A stretch of DNA of 33,410 bases from Clostridia bacterium (GTDB lineage: Bacteria; Bacillota; Peptococcia; Peptococcales; BICA1-8): NCBI GenBank assembly GCA_030154225.1, contig JASKKI010000023.1:1-33410 (forward strand). The letters run 5' to 3'. Both the position numbers and the translations under genes were made by a program. Shown here in pieces: positions 8,245 through 15,321 of this stretch (position 1 is the stretch's first letter; the number at the start of each line of letters is the position of its first letter). The notes under the pieces were generated by a model, which saw only the letters and a program-made list of their open reading frames with translations, searched no databases and was not told where the DNA came from.

Positions 8245-9390
8245 TTAACTTACATCTCCTCTAATCTTTTCCTCTAAATATTCCTCATAAAGATAAACAA
8301 GTTCTTTATCAAATAATGGTCTCTTTAAAGATATAGAAGCATTTCTAACTTTTTCTAATAGGTTTTGGGCTTCTTCTTCAGAAATTTCCGTACCATATTC
8401 TCTGAACTTTTGTTTAATAGCAGCAGTTCCTGAGTGCTTACCAATAACTATCTGTCTTTCTAAACCAACTTCTTTAGGATCTAAAACTTCATATGTTTGT
8501 GGATGTTTTAGAGTTCCATCGGCATGTATTCCTGACTCATGGGCAAACATATTGGTACCTACGATTGCTTTCCAGGCGGGAAGTTCTCTATTAGATGCCT
8601 GGGCAACATACCTGGATAACTCCAGGAATTTTGTTGTATTTAATGTGATTTCATAATCTAACAAATGTTTTAAAGCCATACCTACTTCTTCTAGAGCTGC
8701 ATTTCCAGCCCTTTCTCCCAAACCATTTACTGTTACACCAACATGGGTAGCTCCGGCCATAATTCCCGCAACAGCATTGGCAGTTGCCATACCAAAATCA
8801 TTGTGGGTATGCATCTCAATATCGATATCAATAGCTTCCCGTAGAGCTTTAATTCGTTCAAAGGTATTAATTGGATTTAAAATACCTACTGTATCACAAT
8901 AGCGCAACCGGTTGGCCCCAGCATTTTTAGCAGCTTTAGCAAATTCACAAAGAAAATCAAAATCTGTGCGGGAAGCATCTTCGGCATTTACAGACACATA
9001 TAAACCATAATTTTTAGCAAAATCCGTAGCAGCAATCATATTTTGCAGTACTTTTTCCCTGGTCGAATTTAATTTATGGGTAATATGAATATCTGAGGTA
9101 GAAATGGATATGGCTACAGCATCCACACCACATTTAATAGATTCTTTAATATCCCCAATTACAGCCCTATTCCAAGCCATAATGCTAGCATTCAGGTTGG
9201 ATTTTACAATTTCTCTAATGGCTTCCTGTTCTTCCCCTCCCATTACAGGAATACCTACCTCTAATTGATCTACTCCCAATTTATCAAGCATTTTAGCTAT
9301 TTGAACCTTTTCCCTTAGAGCAAAAACAACACCAGCCGTTTGTTCTCCATCACGTAATGTGGTATCTACAAATATTATTTTTCTTTTCAT
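8245..9390 (-). CDS. NifV-like acyl-CoA condensing synthase, probable Re-citrate synthase (or homocitrate synthase)
   Basis: A 381-residue member of the homocitrate/isopropylmalate synthase family: TIM barrel with VDTTLRDGEQTAGV (metal Asp and catalytic Arg), the AEDASRTD block with the catalytic Glu, metal-binding HTHND, NGLGERAGNAALEEV, and the intact lid motif HESGIHADG. Family knowledge: proteins of this type serve as homocitrate synthase (nitrogenase cofactor, lysine) or as Re-citrate synthase in anaerobes lacking the ordinary enzyme. No nif gene is in view, while aconitase and isocitrate-type dehydrogenase follow immediately, so Re-citrate synthase for glutamate precursor supply is my inference. 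The ATG at 9390 has AAGGTG six bases upstream; the track GTG is earlier. A paralogue lies at 10386-11516. Confidence 0.85.
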   Translation of the reverse strand: MKRKIIFVDTTLRDGEQTAGVVFALREKVQIAKMLDKLGVDQLEVGIPVMGGEEQEAIREIVKSNLNASIMAWNRAVIGDIKESIKCGVDAVAISISTSDIHITHKLNSTREKVLQNMIAATDFAKNYGLYVSVNAEDASRTDFDFLCEFAKAAKNAGANRLRYCDTVGILNPINTFERIKALREAIDIDIEMHTHNDFGMATANAVAGIMAGATHVGVTVNGLGERAGNAALEEVGMALKHLLDYEITLNTTKFLELSRYVAQASNRELPAWKAIVGTNMFAHESGIHADGTLKHPQTYEVLDPKEVGLERQIVIGKHSGTAAIKQKFREYGTEISEEEAQNLLEKVRNASISLKRPLFDKELVYLYEEYLEEKIRGDVS

Positions 9391-9408
9391 TTTTTTCACC
9401 TTTCCTTT

Positions 9409-10185
9409 CTATTTTTGTTTAGTATAACCCAAATTTTGGGAAATTTCGTTAGCACTAGTAATTACTAGACTTATATATTTTTTAATATTTTCCTCGGTAA
9501 AACGGGAATCTGGTCCAGAGATACTTATTGCTGCAATAACTGAGCCATTATGATTTCTAATAGGAGCAGCTACTGAAGTTACCCCCACCTCCCTTTCACC
9601 ATTAGAAAATGCATAACCTGCTTTTCTGATATTTTCTAACTCTTGCATAATTGCTTCCAAATCAGTAATAGTTTTTGCTGTCCAAGCTTTAAGACCGGTT
9701 TCTTTTATCACTCTCTTAATTTCATCTTCCGGTTGGTAAGCTAAAAGTAATTTACCTGAAGCACCACAATAAAGGGGTAATAAGTCTCCAATGGCTGAAA
9801 ACCTTCTCAAATGATGAAAGCCTTCAACCTGTTCTATACAAACCCTATCCAAGTCTTTTTTGGCATATAAATTAATTGTTTCACCTGTCTCATCCCTTAA
9901 GTCAATCATAACCGGAAGAGCAGTTTCCTTTAAGTTAAAATTTTTCAAAACTATATTGGACAGTTTAATAAACCTTGTGCCAAGCTGATATCTACCTGTA
10001 ACCCCATTGTGTTCAATAAATCCTTTATTTTCTAAAGTGGAAATCAAGCGATATACTGTACTCTTGGGCATATTTAGAAATTTGCATATCTCAAGCAATG
10101 AAAGCTGGGGTTTATCCTCGGTAAATGCTAAAACTATATCTAATGCTTTTTCCACAGACCTCACCGTATCACATTTTTTTTCCAT
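9409..10185 (-). CDS. IclR family transcriptional regulator
   Basis: About 258 residues. An N-terminal winged helix-turn-helix (residues about 8-70: VRSVEKALDIVLAF, LSLLEICKFLNMPKSTVYRLISTLENKGFIE) is followed by the IclR effector-binding GAF-like domain, with LPLYCGASGKLLLAY, GYAFSNGEREVGVTSVAAPI and a C-terminal AISISGP strand. IclR proteins are usually local regulators of carbon metabolism responding to small organic acids. It lies 18 bases before the NifV-like synthase and probably leads its operon. The start is the ATG at 10185, nine bases from AGAGGTG. Tandem TTCCCG repeats just upstream are candidate autoregulatory sites. Confidence 0.92.
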   Translation of the reverse strand: MEKKCDTVRSVEKALDIVLAFTEDKPQLSLLEICKFLNMPKSTVYRLISTLENKGFIEHNGVTGRYQLGTRFIKLSNIVLKNFNLKETALPVMIDLRDETGETINLYAKKDLDRVCIEQVEGFHHLRRFSAIGDLLPLYCGASGKLLLAYQPEDEIKRVIKETGLKAWTAKTITDLEAIMQELENIRKAGYAFSNGEREVGVTSVAAPIRNHNGSVIAAISISGPDSRFTEENIKKYISLVITSANEISQNLGYTKQK

Positions 10186-10201
10186 ATTATATTTCACCTC
10201 T

Positions 10202-10250
10202 TTCCCGGAAGTTATTCCCGCATTACGGAACCATATTCCCGTATTATGAG
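10202..10250. promoter_or_regulatory. Candidate IclR operator: TTCCCG repeats
   Basis: TTCCCG occurs three times immediately 5' of the iclR gene, at 10202, 10215 and 10236. The last two sit in the longer repeat ATTCCCGYATTAYG and are 21 bases apart, about two helical turns. TTCC...GGAA half-sites make 10215-10230 dyad-like. The placement suggests an autoregulatory site; this is inference from sequence only. Confidence 0.4.
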
Positions 10251-10345
10251 ATTGGTTTATATTTATTCAATACTAATTTAAAAATTCCTGCAAGGGAAAC
10301 TAAAAATACAGTATACTTTTACAAAAATTTTATTTATTATAAATA

Positions 10346-10380
10346 TAAAAAGACCGTACTCACTTATCGGAGTCGGCCTT
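10346..10380 (-). terminator. Intrinsic terminator of the NifV-like paralogue
   Basis: On the minus strand GGCCGACTC pairs with GAGTACGGTC (one bulged A, one G-U) and is followed by TTTTTATATTT. It lies directly after the stop of the 10386-11516 gene and separates that gene from iclR. Confidence 0.8.
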
Positions 10381-10385
10381 ATTAT

Positions 10386-11516
10386 TTATTTACTTTTTTG
10401 TTCTAGGTATTCTTCATATAGGAAAATTAATTCTTTATCAAAAAGGGATCGCTTCAGAGAAATACATGTTTCCCTAACTCTAGTTAAAAGGTTTTGGGCA
10501 TCTTCATCACTGATTTCTGTACCATATTCCCGGAATTTTTGTTTCAAGGCAGCTGCACTTGAATGTTTACCAATTATGATTTGCCTTTCCAACCCCACTT
10601 CTTTAGGATCAAAAATTTCATAAGCATGGGGACTTCTTGATATTCCGTCACTATATCTACCAGAATGGGTAAACATATTGGAACCTACAATTGCCTTCCA
10701 GACGGGAACTTGCCTATTGGAAGCCTGGGCGACATAATCAGATAATTCACGGAATCTTGTGGTGTTAAGACTAACTTTATAGTCTAGTACATATTTTAAA
10801 GCCATAGCTACTTCTTCCAAAGCAGCATTTCCTGCCCTTTCCCCCAAACCATTTACTGTTACATTTACATGGGTAGCCCCTGCTGTTATTCCTGCTACTG
10901 CATTGGCAGTAGCCATCCCGAAATTATTATGAGTATGCATCTCAATATCTATATCTACAGCTTCTCTTAAAGCCTTAATCCGTTCATAGGTAGTAATAGG
11001 GTCTAATAAACCAACGGTATCACAATACCGCAAACGATTGGCACCTGCCTCTTTGGCTGCCTTGGCAAACCTGACCAAAAAGTCAAAATCAGTTCGAGAA
11101 GCATCTTCGGCACTTACCGATATATAAAGACCATAACTATTTGCATAACCTACTGCTGCCACCATATCATGAATTACTTGAGACTGAGTAGAACCTAATT
11201 TATTGGCAATATGAATATTAGAAGTGGGGATAGAAATAGCAACTGCATCTACTCCACTTTTAATTGCGGCATCAATGTCTTCTATTTTGGGACGATTCCA
11301 AGCCATAATACTTGCCCGGTGATTGGATTCAACAATTTGCTTTATTGCCTCCAGTTCATCGCCTCCCATAATTGGAATACCAACCTCTATCTGGTCTATA
11401 CCTATTTCATCTAACATTTTTGCAATTTGAACCTTTTCCCTTAAAGCAAAAACCACACCAGCTGTTTCTTCTCCATCTCTTAAAGTAGAATCTACAAAAA
11501 TTATCTTTCGCTTCAA
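10386..11516 (-). CDS. NifV-like paralogue with altered catalytic motifs
   Basis: A 376-residue protein, by eye about three quarters identical to the synthase at 8245-9390 over its whole length. It keeps the metal Asp9, Arg13, the AEDAS glutamate (residue 137) and both metal histidines (194, 196). Three hallmark motifs differ: DGEQ is DGEE, HTHND is HTHNN, and the lid motif H-ESGIH-ADG is H-SGRY-SDG, with one codon deleted and the catalytic His replaced by Tyr288. The reading frame is intact, so it is not an obvious pseudogene. It may use another substrate, work as a subunit with the neighbouring paralogue, or be a regulator. It is transcribed separately from iclR, with its own terminator. 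Confidence 0.88.
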   Translation of the reverse strand: MKRKIIFVDSTLRDGEETAGVVFALREKVQIAKMLDEIGIDQIEVGIPIMGGDELEAIKQIVESNHRASIMAWNRPKIEDIDAAIKSGVDAVAISIPTSNIHIANKLGSTQSQVIHDMVAAVGYANSYGLYISVSAEDASRTDFDFLVRFAKAAKEAGANRLRYCDTVGLLDPITTYERIKALREAVDIDIEMHTHNNFGMATANAVAGITAGATHVNVTVNGLGERAGNAALEEVAMALKYVLDYKVSLNTTRFRELSDYVAQASNRQVPVWKAIVGSNMFTHSGRYSDGISRSPHAYEIFDPKEVGLERQIIIGKHSSAAALKQKFREYGTEISDEDAQNLLTRVRETCISLKRSLFDKELIFLYEEYLEQKSK

Positions 11517-11620
11517 ATGTGTTCCCCCTTTCTTATTTTTCCATAAATCTGATATTTCTATTATATAACAAATATGCAGATTATAAAGATAATATGTTGA
11601 AATAATACATTATTATAAAA

Positions 11621-11637
11621 GACCAGTCAAACTGGCC
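11621..11637 (-). terminator. Terminator of the zinc-ribbon gene
   Basis: GGCCAGT-TTG-ACTGGTC, a 7-bp stem, begins inside the stop codon of the 11637-11876 gene on the minus strand and is followed by TTTTATAATAA. Confidence 0.8.
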
Positions 11638-11876
11638 TACATTATTTCCAAAGGAATTAAGATGTGTTTATCAGAATCACATTCCGGACAGGTATACAAA
11701 TGAATGCAATTATTTGGTGATTCTAGTAAAATTGGTATATCATCTTGTTCTTCATATGGACTATAGGGTGCATAAAAATCTTCTATTCTGCCCAAATCCT
11801 CCATTACCTGGTCACAGTTATCACATAATTCATCCATACTCATTAAACCATTACAAACAGGACATCCAAATTCCAT
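11637..11876 (-). CDS. Small zinc-ribbon protein of unknown function
   Basis: A 79-residue acidic protein with three Cys-x2-Cys knuckles: CPVC near residue 5, CDNC near residue 18 and CPEC near residue 63. The first two are spaced like a zinc ribbon; the third could bind a second metal or belong to a split site. The middle region (residues 30-55) is acidic and aromatic. AAGGAGGG lies upstream of the ATG, and the stop codon runs straight into a terminator, so it is a genuine single-gene unit. I do not recognise a functional family. It sits between the response regulator and the NifV-like paralogue. Confidence 0.75.
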   Translation of the reverse strand: MEFGCPVCNGLMSMDELCDNCDQVMEDLGRIEDFYAPYSPYEEQDDIPILLESPNNCIHLYTCPECDSDKHILIPLEIM

Positions 11877-11945
11877 ATAAGTTTAAACCCTCCTTATTCT
11901 TCTTGATAACTTAGTTTAACCAGGTAAAAAAAATTTATTTAGAAA

Positions 11946-11962
11946 AACCGACTTCGTCGGTC
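11946..11962 (-). terminator. Terminator after the response regulator
   Basis: ACCGAC-TTC-GTCGGT forms a 6-bp GC-rich stem. On the minus strand it is followed by TTTTTCT. It lies about 65 bases after the response-regulator stop, ending the pgeF-regulator transcript with no kinase gene between. Confidence 0.75.
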
Positions 11963-12028
11963 TTTCTGAACCGATAGATAATAGTTATAATTATGGAGGT
12001 TAAATGAAGAAATATTTAGATTTATCTT

Positions 12029-12706
12029 TTATATATCCTTAAATTTGTACCCCACGCCTCGAACAGTTTCAATAACATCGTCCTCTAATTTTTGTCGTAA
12101 ATGTCTGATATGCACATCTACTGTTCTACTATCACCTATATAATCATAACCCCAGACATGTTCTAAAAGAAAATCCCTGGTAAATACCTTGCCCGGTCGC
12201 GAAGCTAATAAATGTAATAATTGAAATTCTTTGGGTGTAAGTTCTAATTTTCGTTCTCCTAAATGGGCTTCATATGTGTCGGAATCAATTATTAAAGAAC
12301 CTCTCACTATTTTTTTATCAAGATCTTTTTCCACTTTTCGGATACGGCGCAATAAAGCCCTAATTCTAGCAACTACTTCCCGTGTACTAAATGGTTTAGT
12401 AACATAATCATCTGCACCCATTTCTAATCCTAAAATTCGGTCTATTTCCTCACTTTTTGCTGTCAACATAATTACCGGAATGGCAGATAACTGGCTATTA
12501 CTTTTCATAATTCTGACGATCTCTAAACCATCTCTCCCAGGTAACATTAAGTCCAGTATGATAAGATCAGGCCATTTCGTTTCTATTTCCTCTAAACCTT
12601 TGATACCATCAGGGGCAGTCTTTACTTCAAAACCTTCCCTTTCTAAATTATACTGTAGGAGTTCTCTAATACTAGAATCATCTTCTACCACAAGGATCTT
12701 GGACAT
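12029..12706 (-). CDS. OmpR/PhoB-family response regulator
   Basis: A 225-residue two-domain regulator. The receiver (residues 1-120) has the acidic pair E8/D9-D10, phospho-acceptor Asp52 in ILDLMLPG, Thr82 in LTAK and Lys104 in TKPF. The C-terminal winged helix (residues about 130-225) has LTPKEFQLLHLLASRPGKVFTRDFLLEHVWGYDY and SRTVDVHIRHLRQKLE. The sequence resembles PhoP/PhoB regulators. No histidine kinase follows; a terminator and an unrelated gene do. It starts seven bases after pgeF and so shares its transcript. The ATG at 12706 follows GAGGAG; a second ATG four bases upstream is out of frame. Confidence 0.93.
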   Translation of the reverse strand: MSKILVVEDDSSIRELLQYNLEREGFEVKTAPDGIKGLEEIETKWPDLIILDLMLPGRDGLEIVRIMKSNSQLSAIPVIMLTAKSEEIDRILGLEMGADDYVTKPFSTREVVARIRALLRRIRKVEKDLDKKIVRGSLIIDSDTYEAHLGERKLELTPKEFQLLHLLASRPGKVFTRDFLLEHVWGYDYIGDSRTVDVHIRHLRQKLEDDVIETVRGVGYKFKDI

Positions 12707-12712
12707 ACATGT

Positions 12713-13552
12713 TCACTCCTCTTTTAACATTATTAAGCCTGCCAAACGCCCAGTTCTACCATTACTGTACCGGTAGGAATATAATAATTCCGGATGACAG
12801 TAAGTACATATTTCAGCCACAGTAATATTTTCTTCAGGTACTCCTTCTTCCATTAACTGCAAACGGTTGGCTTCCCATAAATCCAATTGAGCTTTGTTTT
12901 TATCTTTAATTTTTAATATTTTATCCCACTGTTTAAAACTGTTTTTAACTTGATTAATAACGGAAGTATCTACTTCATAATGACAAGGACCTATAGAAGG
13001 ACAAATAGCCGCTAAAATATTTTCAGATAGACAATTATATATTTCCTGCATCTTGCCAACGGTTTTTCTACCAATTTTTAAAATTGTTCCTTTCCAGCCT
13101 GCGTGGGCAATGGCTATAACTTTTTGAACAGGGTCTAAATACATAATGGGAACACAATCTGCATAAAAGGCGATTAAAGCAACCCCTGGTTTATTAGTAA
13201 TTAAGGCATCTGTATCTTTAATAACCGTTTCTTGGTCTAAAGCACCTTTACCCCGGTCTTCTATACCTGCCTGATAAATCTTGTCCCCGTGGATCTGACC
13301 GGCAGCTACTATATTATCAAGAGAAATTCCTATAGCTTGTGAAAATCTTTTTCTATTTTCCTTAACAAGTTCAACATTATCTCCAGTATGAAAACCTAAA
13401 TTTAATGTATCAAAAGGTTTTTCACTATTACCTCCTATCCGGGTACTAAACCCGTGTTTTACTAGTCCAGTAACGGTAAAAGCAGGTATAGTATAATATT
13501 TAACCCCGTTATTTTCTTTAAGGATAAACTTACTGATTATAGACACCCCCAA
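12713..13552 (-). CDS. pgeF: Peptidoglycan editing factor / multicopper-oxidase-like PgeF (YlmD)
   Basis: About 279 residues of the DUF152 / YfiH-YlmD family. Metal-site and family motifs are AAGQIHGDKIY, FYADCVPIMYLDP, AIAHAGWKGT, CPSIGPCHYEV and ICTYCHPELLYSYR with the terminal GRTGRLAG. Members have laccase or purine-nucleoside activity in vitro and correct peptidoglycan precursors in E. coli. In Bacillus ylmD lies directly before ylmE; here it is separated from ylmE by the regulator and the metabolic insertion. The start is uncertain: a TTG at 13552 and a GTG at 13546 overlap a GGGGG stretch and neither has ideal spacing. Confidence 0.92.
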   Translation of the reverse strand: MGVSIISKFILKENNGVKYYTIPAFTVTGLVKHGFSTRIGGNSEKPFDTLNLGFHTGDNVELVKENRKRFSQAIGISLDNIVAAGQIHGDKIYQAGIEDRGKGALDQETVIKDTDALITNKPGVALIAFYADCVPIMYLDPVQKVIAIAHAGWKGTILKIGRKTVGKMQEIYNCLSENILAAICPSIGPCHYEVDTSVINQVKNSFKQWDKILKIKDKNKAQLDLWEANRLQLMEEGVPEENITVAEICTYCHPELLYSYRYSNGRTGRLAGLIMLKEE

Positions 13553-13606
13553 ATTAACTTTATAATACTACAAGAGAAATTTATATTAATTTTTGACTAA
13601 ATATTG

Positions 13607-13951
13607 TTAAATATCTGTAAATATAAAATCATCGATTTGGGCCCTCTTGGCAGCTTCTATCAAATCTTCCCGGGCAGCGCGGGGATTGGCCAGTAAAAGG
13701 TTCACACCAATAGTAGTATTAAAAAGATCCCAAAAGCGCAAAAGCAAATTCACCAGTGTACTTTTCCCGGAACCACTGAGACCAACAATTGCTAAGCGCC
13801 CCCCTTCAGGTAAGTAAAAATCCACCCCATTTAAAGCCCAGGGGTCATCCCCATTATACTGGAAACGTAAGTTTTTTACCACTAGATCAAATTTCTGGGA
13901 TTGAAGGGAAGGAGCAATACTAAAAAGTATATTTTTTGTCATTCTATACAA
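13607..13951 (-). pseudogene. Decayed CydC-type ABC transporter ATPase fragment
   Basis: A 114-residue fragment of an ABC exporter nucleotide-binding domain. It has the A-loop region and Walker A GLSGSGKST (residues 57-65). At LRFWD|LFNTTI (residues 75/76) the sequence jumps from just after Walker A to the segment that normally follows the Q-loop, so some 40 residues are missing. It then ends within ANPRAAREDLIEAAKRAQIDDFI, before the signature and Walker B motifs. The transmembrane domain is absent as well. LLLRFWD, LFNTTI and the ANP...AAKRAQIDDFI pattern are typical of the CydC half of the cysteine/glutathione exporter needed for cytochrome bd. It lies just downstream of an Rrf2 gene. It cannot make a working ATPase. 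Confidence 0.8.
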
Positions 13952-13979
13952 AATTGGTATAGTTAGGGTAAAAATTATT

Positions 13980-14390
13980 CTATATATTTTCAGTCAGCTG
14001 GGCAAAATTACAGCTAGCCAGATCATTTAATAAATTACTCTGAATACCATTTAAGACCTGGTGGATAGGACAATGGTTGGCCCACTTTTTACTACAGTAT
14101 TCAGGTTCAATTAAACAACGGTTAATTTTCACCGGGCCCTCCACCGCCTCCAGTACATCTAATAAGGTAATGTCCTGGGGAGGCTTAGCCAAACTATAAC
14201 CTCCATCAACACCCCGGTAAGACTTAACAATCCCTGCTTTAATGAGAGAACGCATTATTTTTAACAGAAAACGCATGGGAATTTCCTCTTTTTCGGCAAT
14301 AACCTGAGCATTGACAACTTCCTCCGAACCAAACCTGGTTAAATATAAAACTGCTCGAAAAGCATAATCCGTTGCCTGGTTAAGTTGCAT
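13980..14390 (-). CDS. Rrf2 family transcriptional regulator, probably Fe-S or redox sensing
   Basis: A 136-residue winged-helix protein with the Rrf2 layout: MQLNQATDYAFRAVLYLTRF, then IPMRFLLKIMRSLIKAGIVKSYRGVDGGYSLAKPPQDITLLDVLEAVEGP. Three cysteines (92, 99, 107) in the C-terminal loop match the cluster-binding arrangement of IscR/NsrR-type members, so redox, iron or NO sensing is likely. The promoter region contains AATGTATACTAT, which is also found twice upstream of the neighbouring diiron protein gene. The decayed CydC fragment follows 28 bases downstream. Confidence 0.92.
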   Translation of the reverse strand: MQLNQATDYAFRAVLYLTRFGSEEVVNAQVIAEKEEIPMRFLLKIMRSLIKAGIVKSYRGVDGGYSLAKPPQDITLLDVLEAVEGPVKINRCLIEPEYCSKKWANHCPIHQVLNGIQSNLLNDLASCNFAQLTENI

Positions 14391-14406
14391 TCTGATTCTC
14401 CTTTTT

Positions 14407-14418
14407 AATGTATACTAT
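14407..14418. promoter_or_regulatory. Putative Rrf2 operator at its own promoter
   Basis: AATGTATACTAT, with GTATAC at its centre, lies 16-28 bases 5' of the rrf2 start. The same 12-mer (one variable position) occurs at 15055 and 15086 upstream of the rubrerythrin-like gene. The sharing suggests one regulator acts at both; inference only. Confidence 0.45.
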
Positions 14419-14473
14419 ATTTGTCTGGTTTTAATTACAATATATTTTAATTATTTGTTAACGTCAAGAAAAA

Positions 14474-14504
14474 AGAGGTATAAATTTGTAAAAATTATAC
14501 CTCT
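14474..14504 (-). terminator. Terminator of the rubrerythrin-like gene
   Basis: AGAGGTATAA pairs perfectly with TTATACCTCT around an 11-base loop. On the minus strand it is followed by TTTTTTC. It starts ten bases after the stop of the 14514-14939 gene. Confidence 0.85.
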
Positions 14505-14513
14505 AAAATTAGC

Positions 14514-14939
14514 TTATTTAAAATATCTTTGTAATAGTCCTCTCAATGCTTGAGCATGACGGGCTTCATCTTTAGCTGCCTCATCAAAGGAATCATGGGC
14601 TTCATCAATATTATTTTCTTTAGCTACTTTTGCTGCTTCTTTCTTCATTTGATTGGATTTTTGCTCACCCTGTAAAGCCTTTTCCAAATTTTCTTTGGTA
14701 CTGGCTGAAATTTCACCATTTAATTCTCCAAAACGAGCAGCATGTAATGCTTCTTCCCAGGCAATAGTTTTTAAAACCTCTGCTATTTCCGGATAACCTT
14801 CCCTTTGTGCTTGACGGGCTGCCGCTAAATACCAACCTACTTCGCTATTTTCTCCATTGAAGTTAGTACTTACTGCTTCCTCCACTACTGTTCCCTTTGT
14901 AACTCCTAATTGATTTTCTGTCACTAATTTAAGTTCCAT
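14514..14939 (-). CDS. Rubrerythrin-like ferritin-fold diiron protein without rubredoxin domain
   Basis: A 141-residue four-helix-bundle protein. Diiron ligands are suggested by E in NGENSEVGWYLAAARQA, the E-x2-H pair in AWEEALHAARFGEL, and EAAKDEARHAQAL near the C-terminus. The C-terminal Cys4 rubredoxin domain of classical rubrerythrin is absent, as in sulerythrin-type proteins. The family removes peroxide in anaerobes, with an electron donor supplied separately. It is monocistronic, with GGGAGG before the ATG, a terminator behind, and two copies of the putative Rrf2 motif about 115-160 bases upstream. Confidence 0.88.
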   Translation of the reverse strand: MELKLVTENQLGVTKGTVVEEAVSTNFNGENSEVGWYLAAARQAQREGYPEIAEVLKTIAWEEALHAARFGELNGEISASTKENLEKALQGEQKSNQMKKEAAKVAKENNIDEAHDSFDEAAKDEARHAQALRGLLQRYFK

Positions 14940-15054
14940 ATTATTTTACCTCCCTGATTTGAATTTTTTTAATATAAAATAGCTTGTGTATTTTAAAGTT
15001 TTAATATGTAGTATTTACATTTTTAAACCTACTCTCACCTTCCTTTCTAATAAC

Positions 15055-15097
15055 AATGTATACTATTTAAGTATAGTTTATGGGAAATGTATACTTT
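15055..15097. promoter_or_regulatory. Two putative Rrf2 operators upstream of the rubrerythrin-like gene
   Basis: AATGTATACTAT (15055-15066) and AATGTATACTTT (15086-15097) are 31 bases apart, about three helical turns. They flank an AAGTATAG half-site. They match the motif in front of rrf2 at 14407. The remaining leader to the ATG, about 110 bases, shows no other feature I can support. Confidence 0.45.
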
Positions 15098-15321
15098 TTT
15101 GGTATGCTTTTAATTATAATAGATTTGCCAGATTCGTCAAGTTTTTTTAGTGTATTAATACAAGTCCTTAATTCATATTTTTTATAAAATAAATAAAGGG
15201 ATATGTGTTTAAAAAGATACCTATTAAACTAAAAAAATTTACAAATTGTATTGTATATTTAGTACAGTTTTTTCAAAAGATATATGATGTAAATAATTTT
15301 AAAATAAAGGAGGCTCTAAAT

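Noticed and set aside
8245-11516. Nitrogenase-associated nifV locus
   Set aside because: No nif, molybdenum or vnf gene in the window; aconitase and isocitrate dehydrogenase neighbours point to 2-oxoglutarate synthesis.
12004-12042. Plus-strand mini-ORF (12 codons) with a GGAGG site after the response-regulator terminator
   Set aside because: Too short to support, overlaps the 3' end of the response-regulator gene on the other strand, and no other evidence of translation.
15205-15321. N-terminal extension of the glutamine-rich protein given in the ORF track
   Set aside because: Composition differs completely from the Gln-rich part, and a strong AAAGGAGG plus ATG at 15322 explains the gene.
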